Source of the DNA: Gnetum montanum | Lineage: Eukaryota; Streptophyta; Gnetopsida; Gnetales; Gnetaceae | Length of the DNA stretch: 64,000 bases | Direction: 5' to 3' | NCBI GenBank assembly: GCA_015680685.1 | Contig: MNCI01002981.1 | Location: 260,061-324,060 of the forward strand | In this document: positions 47,801 to 59,800 of the stretch, in pieces | How positions within the stretch are numbered: the stretch's first letter is position 1 | How the letters are laid out: every line of letters begins with the position of its first letter | The notes under the pieces: generated by a model | The model's database searches: none | What the model was told of the DNA's origin: nothing | Seen by the model: only the letters and a program-made list of their open reading frames with translations | Position numbers and translations under genes: made by a program

Positions 47801-50800
47801 AGTTTTTACGAACCTCTCAATATCTAGATGTGATTTGCCTTTTAACTTAATTTGAAAATCCATTGGTTGTCATCCTTAAAAGCTAAATTTTTTCTTCCCA
47901 ATTATCTCATCAATTTATGAGTGGTTTAGATAATAGTATGATGTCTCTTATACATTATCCCACATTTTATCAATCTGGGCTTAACATATGATTTATGACA
48001 TGCATCAGGATTTGTGCTACATTCATATAAGTTGTATAGCTATTACTAGAGGGCCTGCAGTTATGTATAGAAATATGTATTATAATTTTCATTTTGGAGT
48101 ACCAATGTGCAAATAGTATATTCTTTGAAATATTTCGGTCTCATTTATATGAAAAATTACAAGTGGGGAAAATGTGTCAAAGAAAGAACAATAGGAAGTT
48201 TCAAGGCTTTGTATGCTTTCAAAAACAAGTGTAATGATTTTGGACTTTAGGCTTGGAAAGTCAAAAAATAAATTTTCTAGACTATCATCTATCGTACTGT
48301 ATTATATGGATGTGTTGTTTGGGAACTTGGACCTAATGCTAAACTTTGGATCTATTTTAATATATGCCTTCACTTGGTGACTTTAATATACCAGGACCTA
48401 TTCTTAGTTGGAAGTGTAATCGTAACTCTGAATTTGATGATAATTGTGCTTCACAATAGTTTCTATAATTATGAGTATCATAAGTCATGAGCAACGAGAT
48501 ACCCCTACACTCAACCATACAAATACAAGCATGTATGCGTGATCTGGTCGAACTCTGTGGACAAACTAGTTATGGCACCTAGACAGTTATACATTGATCG
48601 CAGTTTGTTGTCTTCCCATCTAGACTAGTATTTGCTTGTCATGTATGGTTTAGTCTAGAGTGAGGTGTATGATGCGGTTTCTACCACTATGCTACTCCTA
48701 AGGACAACTAGAAATAATTGAATTAGGCTAGCCTAAGTGCGATAAGCATCAATCCCTAATCATTTGTACGCATCTTAAACTTTGTGTACTACTTCTGGGA
48801 TTACCAAATGTACATCACTCGAAACACTACTTGATACGCTACTGAGTTACCACGTAGTTACACTTAAATGTTTGTGATTAAGACATCCTCATTTTGCGTT
48901 AACATTAAGAATAGTAAATGACAATAAAAGGAATATTAACTAAGAAAACAACAATAAATAATAAATAATTAAAATAAATTACAAGTTAAGTAAATGCTGC
49001 AATGATGGAGTAATCTCAATCTTTATTGCCAATTGTGTGTGTGTCCAAGTACATCACACTTGAATAAAGGTTCCGTACAATTACAAGCATCACACTACGA
49101 GCATGCACTTGGGAAAAGAACTAAAAACTAATTGAAAACTGACAAAAGACTTGACCCCAAAAGACTCAAGACTCTCTTTCTCTCGTTGTGTGCCTGAGTG
49201 CTATATTTATAGGCTAACACAAGAATCACAATATCATGTATACGATATTGTGTCCAAGCTACGATATCATGTACCCAATATCGGGGCCTAGCAAACTGCA
49301 ATTCATCATACCCCCATGACTGAATAAAAACTTGTCCTTGAGTCAAACAAAATGAGGAACAAATTCATTTGATTACAACAATGGATAGGTATGGGTTTAT
49401 TGAATGACTATGGATTATTTCATGCCGTAGTGTGGAACTAGACAAAACAAAATCTGGACACCAACACAAAATATAAAATTTTTCGGAACTCATGTGGTTC
49501 TTGGTGGCGGTGGCTTCTCCATGGGCTTCTTTCCTTTATCCTGTGCTCCAAGCTTCTAAAATGGATACTTCTGAAGGAGCACCTGAAGTTTTTCCTCCTC
49601 TGTCCAAGGATTATGTGTCATCCATGCTAATGTTCCAATGTTTAATAGAGTCAACATTTCCCATGGGCATGACAATTGCCAGAACATCTAATTGGCTTTG
49701 ACATACCATGCCGCAAATAACTACCGTTCTTCTTCATAGGCTCTGGCTTTGCCTCTGAATTTTTGATAATCCGTAAGCCGTCAAGCCAATTCTGCTGCTA
49801 CATCTTTTTGGCCTTGGTAGCTAACTTTACCACCTCTAGTTCAAAGTTTGCTACCTTTAGTCTTTGCAATGTCTTCTTGTGTTCCACAAACTCTATCTCA
49901 TGTTTGGCATAGGTGGCAGCTACTTGCTTTTCTAGCTCAGTTCTTGGGTGCCCTACTGTTAACATGGCCAAGTTGGCGTACCGTAGATTTGCCAACTCCA
50001 TGTATTCTGTAAGATCCTGGATCTGCAACTCCCGACTTTTTAATTCTACTTGATTGACGAAGGCATAAGTATCTAGTATGGCTCGCCAATCAGTATGTTG
50101 AGCACTGAAAGAATTAATGTGGTCCTTAGCCATACAGATCTCTTTTTCGATGATCTCCTTATACATCTCCACCTGATCACCGAGGTGTTCCTTTAATTTT
50201 TCATGTCGCCTAGCCTCATTTTGCCACGCGCTTATTTCAATGGTTGTCTTCTGCCAAATGGCGCGTACCTCCTCCATTGAGAGGGTTCTGTTCTCTCTGG
50301 CTAAGTGACTTATATCTTGGTTGACTCTTATTAGTTGTTCTCACATTTGTTGGAAACTTTTCTTGAGAACATTCTTCTATTTTTCAACTGTCGTCAACCG
50401 AAGATTTTCGGCAACACGGAGCTTATTCACTTCTTATAAGGCATTGAGAGCTTTCACATGTGCATGTGTCTGAGCTTGTGCTTTCGAAACATCCCAATCA
50501 GCCTTCTCTTTTTCCATTGCCACCCTTTTATTCTCCATTAACAATTTATTTAACTGCTTTGTCCTGAATGATTCTAACTAATCGGTTGGAACAAGTTGGG
50601 ATGGATCCCGCTGTTCAGCTTATAGGGCAACGAACTTTTCTTGGAGTCTCCTCAACTCATCTTCTGCATGTTCAGCCCTAACTTCAACCATGATCAACTT
50701 CCCTTTAGTGGAAATGAGGTCTAACTGTGCCACTGTGACATCTTGGGGGATGTCAAACAAGGACATTGTTACTTGTCTTGTTTGTAGCAAGCGATCCAAA

Positions 50801-53800
50801 GCATCTTCATGTTCCGTAGAAGTCATTGAGATACTAATCAGAACTTGAGCATCACATGCTCCTGTGAAATCTGCTAATGGCACAACAAAGATGTTAAATG
50901 ATTCTTTGATGTGGTCCACGACCACCTTTGCTACTTCAGTTGCATCCTAGTGTTGCATGACCACCACAGTGGCACCTTCACCAGTTTCTAATTGTACTTG
51001 GAATGATGCAACATTTCCAAAGATTTGTTGTGACCAATGCAATTTCCCTCCTCTTGTTTGAATTGAGACCTCACCTCTTGCAGGATTGATTGATATGGTG
51101 GGTTGTACAGCATCATCGATCACCTTGAAAAGATTGGCCTCATCCCTACTTCCCCAACTGATCGTATCTATGATGACCCTGAGATGGCTCATTGATGATT
51201 GGTAATCTTACGGCAATGGTGGTGGTTGCTGGTCCTATTGACCTGTGGGCTATGTGCTAGGCCCTGGTTCATGTTGTTGGCTAAGCCTTGTGTCTGGAAG
51301 TTGGCTAGGCCTTGCTATTTGAGGTGCAATCGGCCCAACCATCTGTTCTTGTTCAGGCTCCAATGTCTCACTAACATCTTTTCTCGATGCTGGTGGCTTA
51401 AGTAATTTAGCATATGAAGCATTTTGAGCTTTTATGTGGACATCATTAGTGTACCCCAAAATTCCAGCACGTTGGCACAGCTTCCTAATTAGACACAGAA
51501 AGGACAATGTGAACTTTCCTATCTTCCGTTCTTCAAACCACCTTAATATCTCTGTTAAATATAGATGGGGCAAATTGGCATCAACCTTGCCCATCAAAAT
51601 TGCACTTCCTCTGGCCGCATAGGTAGAAATTTTGTTTAACCCCTTCATTGAAAAAATGTGATAGATGCCAATTTTAAAGTAAATTCTCTCTTCAAGAGTT
51701 AACTCTCCATGTCTTGTCTTTTTTGCCGTACGCCCTTTTTAACCACATCTTTCTTACATCTGCATCAAAGTGAGTGGACAAATGAGTAACTTTAGGCCTT
51801 GTATTTGGAAGATTCAGAACTTCCGCAATGGCCTTTGTGGATAAATCAACTGAAATTCCACCAATATCAACGATGGTGCCCTCTTCTTTATTGTGCCAAA
51901 ATTGATAGGTTTCACCCAAATATCAATCTCCATTTTCCAAAAGGATAGGCCATAGTGGAGATCCCTTAAATAAATCCTTAATTGGTTTAAGGGAAAATTT
52001 GGTAAAAGACCCAAAATTAAGTTCCACAATCACTGCAATAGATGTGGATCTTTCCTGAATGGCTTGAACACATTTTGGGGACAATGTGAGGTGTTGTCCT
52101 TATTCTGGTGCCCTGACCTCTCCACCTTCGGCTTGACCAAATTGTGTAGTAACAGGGGTTTCTTGATGGATGTTGAACGATTGTGCCTCCTGTTCTACAT
52201 GTTCCACATGAGGTCCTTGGCCTCTGCCTCTTCTCAAGCATTTGGCTACACCTTGAAAAGGTCCTCTCTATTGTCCTCATTTAGGGACCATCTATAATCA
52301 CACAAAGATCGATTGTTAATAAGGCTATTTAAAGAAATTCAATTATCCCATACCTTACTCATTACCTTTAATAAAGGTTCAATTCTTTGTTTATTGTGAT
52401 TTCAAAGTTAGTTTCAAGGAAGTTCTCCTAAAAAGTTTTAATGTCAGGCCTGATCTGCTCAGGCAACTCCTATAATAATTTAAATGATTTGGGTGAAGGA
52501 AGAAAAGTAGTTTGGCATGAGTTTTTAATATTTCCTAGGAGTACTTACCCCTATGATATCCTTCAAGCGATAGCAAATTTCGAAAAAGTTATGTGCAAAT
52601 TCTATCATACCCCTCCCCCACGACTAAGTTAAACACTCCGAGTTTAATTAGGCTTGATCAGAAAAGAAATCAGAGTGTTAACAAGTGAAATATTGACGGT
52701 TGAATTTAGTCTCTCAAATCACTAAAAATCGTGGAAGAAAATTTGAATAACTCCCCCCGCATCAACTGTTGAAAATGACTTCTGTAGCATACAAGGGCCC
52801 CATATATATAGTTTTTATAGACGCGATAACGCGTACCTGATAGCGTGTACCCAATATCACGTCGGACCTCATACCAAGTACCCGATATCGCGTCCTATCC
52901 AAGATAGGATACTTAGTAAAATTAATGATTTTTCAAATTTTTACGACCAAAAATGAATGATTTGAGGTAGATTTGAAAAGTCTAGGGTAATGTCAAGTGG
53001 AAATTAAGGCACCAAAAGTGTAATGGAGTGGAGTTATACAATGAAGTTCTTTGAAAAGGGGGAAGAAAAAGTACATGTAGTGGTTCTAATGAATGTTCAA
53101 TTAAAATGATGACAAAGAAAGGAATAGATTCGGCAATGGAGTACTTGAAGGGTAGAAGATAATGTGGTGGTGTGCAACAAGTACAAATTACAAAAGTCAT
53201 GGAAGTGGATCCTCCCCAAAGCAAGTTCCAACCTATCATGCCCTTGTGTAACCACGCCTTAAAATGTCCGTAGGCACTAGAAAGGTTAAATGCAATCTGC
53301 ACCTATGCAACAAAACACACACATGTTAAATACCACCACTATGAGGTATGAATTCGATGCCACACAAGACACAAGTTAGAAACACCTGGACGGTGAGGTG
53401 AGACGAATTACAGAAAAGATCGCAGAGATCAGGATGTGAGGTAACTTACCCTAGGCACAATGAATCCTAAGTGTTGTGCATGATTAAAGTACCATTACCT
53501 TTTCGCTCCAAGATCAAAACCAAGTCCATACCTCTGATTAATGACATTGCATTGTTTCATCTCAATGATAGACAACCATACGAGCATCATGACAGCAAGG
53601 TGTATGATCACTTGACGTTTTGTGCAAGGAAGGAGTGATTCAAATTTGTTTGCGGCACATTTTTCTTGAGTTTTTTTTTTTTTTTTGGTTTCTCTTCTTT
53701 CTTTTTCTCTTTCGCTTTCTTTTTCTTTTCTTTTTTTTTCTTCCAGCCACTCTTGCACTTGGTCTTCCCCAAAGGTGATCCAGAGAAGCCACCAACCTTC

Positions 53801-56800
53801 AAGCATGGGTACATGTCTTTCCAATGGGACCCTCCAGAACAGCATTGAGTTTCTTTATTGAGTGCCTTTATTACAACTCTTACTCCCATTGTTCATTAGA
53901 TCTACAAGGATTTTAGTACAACCCAGCTGCACAATAGCACATACAGATGTCACCAAAGAGAATCCACAAGTCCCCTTGATGTCACACCCTTGCCATTTCC
54001 TTTTGGTTTGTCACTCTTCGCTCTAGGTATAATGAGTACAAAGTTACTTTAAGTTTTAATCATAACAAGAATATCATCGTCCCCAAAGCAAGAACCTTTT
54101 ATTAATAGAATGGGTGGATGGATGTTGTAGGCTCACTGTCCAAATAATTAGTTACTTGTGACTCAATAGCATAGAACAACACCCCAACCAACCAATTACA
54201 TGAGTATTTTATTCACAAATGAGATTACCTACAAAAAGATAAAACGACAAATTGAAAAACGAGAAATTAGAAAACAAAAAATTGTAAAACCAAAGAAAAG
54301 AAAAAATATTTACTAATTCTGCTTGTTAGAATGGGGAATATCCCCCATAACTAAACCTTTGATCATGGCAAAAATTAATAAATGAAAAGTTAGGATCTAT
54401 GCATGTTGAAAATATTGGGGTCCAGTTATATCCAAACTACTAGGTGTCTTTTGGTGTAGTGGCAAGAATGTACCCAAATTGGGGTTCACACACTTGACTA
54501 AAGTAGGCATAGCAGGGCAGATTATAAGTTGTGGTCATGTGATAAGAAGCTAACCCACTATGGCACCCGTGACCATAAGATAGTATGCAAGGATCGATAT
54601 GTCTCCCCATGTTGTTATATTCATTGGGCCACGTGGTTGTTGGAGTGTTAATTGGTGGCTTGGATAAGGTAACAGGAGGTGTTAAGTTTGTAGAGGAAGG
54701 TGCATCACAATGTTGAGCTTGTGCTAACTTGGAAAATGCAGTGGTTTCAAAACCGTGCTATCTCTTTCTACGACCATGCCTAAAGAAAGGATGCTTCCGA
54801 CGTTGTGGAGGACTCCCACTGCTATTAATAGTAGTAGCACAAGTAATGTTCGTTGGTTGGTGTTGTGGTGCAAAACCTTTTGGTACAATTGGTGGTGATG
54901 TAGAAGGAGGTGAAAGATGAGAATATTGAGAGTATGAGAAGTGTAAGGAACATGAGGTAGTAATCCAATGGAAGAGGACATGGGTTGATGATACTCGAAA
55001 AAATGATAACAATGAGGTGAAGTAGAGGATGTTGATCCAGTTGGAGAAACAGGGTGTTGAACATAATAAGCACTTGGTTTCGGGTGATACGAAGGGTGTG
55101 GCCAGTTTGGCGATGGCCTCCCCCATGACTGGGAGTTTTGCCACTATAGTTGAACACGGTACTTCTGTACGAAATTTGGATGTAACATTTTTCCCCAATG
55201 CTCATGTAGATGTGACAAGATTGGGCATTGGCCTTTGAGGTGATCGTACAGGCAAACATTGCATTGATACTTATGATTTGCAATTGAGCCCCTATCCTTA
55301 TTTTCTTCAACCCTTCTTTCTTATTGTCAAATGGTGTTTTGTCCTGTTTCTAGGTTTGGTATCCTCTGGTTGTTCTGGTTGTCAAAGTTATCTTGCGTGG
55401 TTCTCCCTCTAATAATGTTTGCATATTCTCCACATTTTTCATGTACCCACTCAGTCATCTTATTAATCTTTGCCTCGATTTCATCTAGTGATTTTAGTAT
55501 TGGCAAGGATGGGGACAGTTCAACCTCCTCGAGGTGAGTTGATTTCTCCTCTTCATGATTATGGACCTTTGTTACTTTAAAAGTTTGATCCTGTTGAGAT
55601 CTTTCAACATTCTCCCATTTGGCTATTTCTCCTTCTTCTTTTGCTACCAGCTTAATAAGCTCTTAGAATTGGTGGGTTTGTAGTTCATATAGTTGACCTG
55701 GGGCATACATCCTTAGGGTCTTCCTCATTTCATTACGAAGCCCATCCATGATGTGACACATTAGCCTTTCCTCGAAGAACCCATGGCCTAGGCATTTGTT
55801 TAACAATGAGTAATATCTTTCTAAGGCCATGTCCAATTTCCACTCTTGAATTTGTCTCCTCAAGGCTGACACTCTTGCACAAGTTTGATATCTTTCATTG
55901 AAGAGTTTTACCATTGTAGGCCAACGGCGTATTGAATTCGATTTTAAAGACCTGTACCACACTTTTGCTTGGCCCACAAGTGTCATAGGGAAAAGCTTAA
56001 GTTTTTGCCACCCATTCTCAATGTTGTTCCATGCACATGCATCATAGAAGCCTTGTAAATGATGTTGCGGATCTAAATCATAGCCTTCTGAGAACTTAGG
56101 ATCCAACTCAAACACCTCTAGTGAGGATAGGACATCTCCTAGAATAGGGGGGGCCCGTAAGGACTTTCCTTGTGATGCCTGCAGGATATCTGGCCAGCCT
56201 TTGTTATATGCATTAGGCTCTTAGTGGCCAATAGGGGTTCATCATCACTAAGTAGGTTGTGAGTTCGTGAGTTGGGACGATGTTGTCTATGTTCATGTTG
56301 GCATTCCTAATTTTGCCTGTGGGTTCGATTTTTATTTCTATGCCGACCCCTTAAGGAATAGTCATCTGCATCACAACTTGACATTGAAAGAGCAAAGGCA
56401 GAGAGGGAACTAGAAGATTCATCATGACTTTTGTAAGTCTCCCAATCATCCTCTGATGTACTCTTGCTACCCATTGAGAAGGTCCTAGGCCTTACGGCCC
56501 CCCCCGCCCCCCCCTAATTCTAGGAGATGTCCTATCTTCACTAGAGGTGTCTAAGTTGGATGACAAAAGTCCTTGAGTATCGTTGGGGTGTCCATGAACA
56601 TATGAAACTCCTGCATAAGATTGAGTACTCCAAACTTCTTCTTCATCATAAATTTCGTTGGTTCTCCAATGAATTGCCTCGTTAGACGTTGTGTTACCGT
56701 TGTCTTGTGAGAGAGACATTGTCGTGAATTGTGTGTGACTCAACTGAATTTATTTTCTTTATCTAAAAGATATATCGTTACTAGCATGTTATAGCGACCT

Positions 56801-59800
56801 TGTATGATATAACTAATCTAGATAACTAGCACCATCCTCAGCAACGGCGCCAATGGTGAGGGGCGAGGTACCCCTACGCTCAACCATACGAATACAAGCA
56901 TGTACGCATGATCCAGTCAAACTTCGCAAACGGACTAGTTGTGACACCTAAATAGTTATACAATGATCACAACTGGCTGTCTTTCCACTTGGACTAGTAT
57001 TTGCTTGTCACGTATGGTTTAGTCCAAAGTGAGGTGTATGATGCAGTTTCTACCACTATGCTACTCCTAAGGACAACCAAAAATAACTAAATTAAGCTAA
57101 TAAGCAATAAGAAAATAAGATCTAAGCTAGCCTAAGTGTGATGAGCATCTGTCCCTAATCATCTGTATGCATCTTAGACTTCATGTACTACTTCTAGGAT
57201 TACCAAACATACATCATTTGAAGCACTACTTGATACGCTACTGGGTTACCACATAGTTACACTTAAATGTTCATGATTAAGACGTACTCATTCCGCATTA
57301 ACAATAGGAATAGTAAATGACAATAAAAGGAATATTAACTAAGAAAACAACAATAAATAATAAATAATTAAAACAAATTAAAAGCTAATTGAATGCTACA
57401 ATGATGGAGTAATCTCAATCTTTATTGCTGATCATGTGTGTGTCCAAGTACATCACACTCAAACAAAGGTTCCGTACAATTACATGCATCACACTGTGGG
57501 CATGCACTTGGGAAAAGAACTAAAAACTAACAAAAGACTCGACCCTAAAAAACTCAAGACTCTCCTTCTCTCGTTGTGCACCTAAGTGCTATATTTATAG
57601 ACTAACACAGGAATCACGATATCGTGTATACAATATCATATCTAGGCTACGATATCACATACCCGATATCAGAGCCTGGCAAACCACGATTCATCAATAA
57701 GCCTTACTGACTATTTACAAATCCTCTTAATGATGAACAATCACGTTGTTCTATTGTGTAACTTAGTAATCATTATTGATTAGGGTAGTCTATAACATGT
57801 ACTATTTCTGGTTCTAGCAAATTGCATCATCTTTAAGCTTGCTATTAATCTAAATTGGCCTATGCTAAGTTGGTGAGAATTTCTTGTGTTTCAATGGTGT
57901 TGATCTTCCTTTAGCAATGTTACAATTTTTATCTTCTTGTAAAATCTTGTGGCATCATGGGTTCACAGCACACTTATGATGCTAATTAGTCAGTTAATAT
58001 CCTTAGTCTTACATAGGTTGGGTCACCCTGAACTCCTTTCGGTTGTGTTTGATTGTCCAATTTTCCAAGTGCTGAATAGGCAAAGTCCACCTATTATATT
58101 TTGAAAATTGTTTGGCTTCACTTAATTCCATGTTGGTTTACCTAAAGTAATCCTCGTATTCATGTTGAGCCCACCATTCCTTTTGTTTTCTTGATTCTAT
58201 TTGGATTTCACTGATGGAGGTGTAATATACTTAGATTCATGAATCTGTAAACTTGGCATCTCCACCAATTCAATGTCTTTTAATTCATCCAACCAAACAA
58301 GCCCTCAATGATCTACCACTAAGTTGGTTCAATTTTTCTATGATAATTGATAGACTACTACCTCAACATGGCTTGTCCTTTTCACTTTTGTAACCTTTGT
58401 AGCTACTTCTATTTTGACATTTTTATTCAACTCACTATGCTAAATTTTATGCTAAATTTCTTTGGCCTATGATGCACCAGTCTGCCTTTAAATGTTGGTG
58501 ATATCCAGGACTTCAAGTTCTCTTGTTTTAGTTCTTCAAGTATCATTTGGTAGAACTAAGGACTACTTTCTTCTTATCTTATGTCATCTTTATAAATCAC
58601 CACAATTGTATCCTTTTGGCTTACAAATACTTATTGATTGTTGTTCCAATCCCACTTTGTTGCTTACTGATTCACATTGTTGTGCATGTTGTATATATAT
58701 TTTTATGAAGTGTGGACTTGAGCTTCTTTATACCTCATAAGTAGTTGTCTTTTGGTGAACCATTGTAACCTTTCAAAATGGTTGATGGCTTAAATTAAAC
58801 TAATGATTGTATCTTAACTTGGAGAGAATATTCTAACATATTAAAAGAGTACAAAAGTCTTTTTTCTTGATGAGTTAAAGGTGAATATGCAAACATCTTA
58901 TTCAATGTTATTATTTGAAAGTGATTTACTACTTTTAGTAGTAGAAGCCTTTGTGCCAATTCATTGCATACACTCGTAACTTGAATGTCTCAAGGCAAGA
59001 CATCTTTAAAGCAATTCTTCATGATTCATGACACTGCAGTTTGTATTTTCAGGAAATGTAATGGTTTGGAAAATAAAATATTTCTTTTTTTTTGTTTGGG
59101 GTGGGGGGGGGGTGGGGGGCGGGCGCGGAGGAGAAATCCTAAGCATAGTTCTCAATTAGTCAAGCAAAAGGTTTTAACATAGAAGGCAAGAAACAATTTT
59201 ATTTGCATCACATCATATCTAATAAATCAGATGTAGAAACTCACTATCTCTTACATTCTATTCCAATCAAGTATCCAAATATCTTCGAGAAGCTTTGCTT
59301 AAGTTTACATCATCTTAGAATTGAAAGTGGAAGATACATTTAATTTTCACGAGAAAATCGCACCTATAGATTGTCCAAGTAAGGAGACCTTGAGCATGTA
59401 TTTCTTTTATATGCTATGACTACCAGAGATAATGTTATAATATTACAGCAAAAAACTTATAAAGACAAAATATTTCAAATTTTCTGGCATTAAATTTCAG
59501 ACGAATAAATGTTATGCAAAAACATTGTTCCTAAAAACCTGAAGCTCTATTAGCAATTTTGTCGTTGATTCATCAGCAGACTTTGCTGAGGCTTTCAACG
59601 TCGTAGTCATGGCTCTGAACTTGGTACTTAGAACCTCGCACGCTGCCAACGACAGTCCAGGCACATGATGAGCCTCGACACCTTCATTTGACAGCAAGAA
59701 CCTGCAATAGGGAATACAATCAATATGATTCCTCAAACAAATTTCAGATTGACATGATTTTCATATGCTATGCTACGCAGCTCAGTCACAAAGGCGCTGG

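Larger units (their letters stand above)
48485..57696 (-). mobile_element. gypsy-2: Ty3/gypsy-type element without recognisable pol
   Basis: LTRs at 48485-49308 and 56854-57696 with flanking duplication ATAAG (48480-48484 and 57697-57701). On the minus strand it has a tRNA-Asp-type primer site, a gag with zinc knuckle, a long non-coding part and then a region of long but broken frames (52280-49798) that is not protease, RT, RNase H or integrase. The LTR end next to the primer site, the primer type, gag and blocks of the 3' non-coding region are shared with gypsy-1. It is therefore best read as a non-autonomous relative mobilised by gypsy-1-like elements. It sits antisense-free, in the same direction as the RlmN-type host gene. 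Confidence 0.9.

Noticed and set aside
53608-53889. Lys/Glu-rich open frame in the middle of gypsy-2
   Set aside because: It is the reading of a polypyrimidine tract (53668-53742) and has no homology to a known domain.
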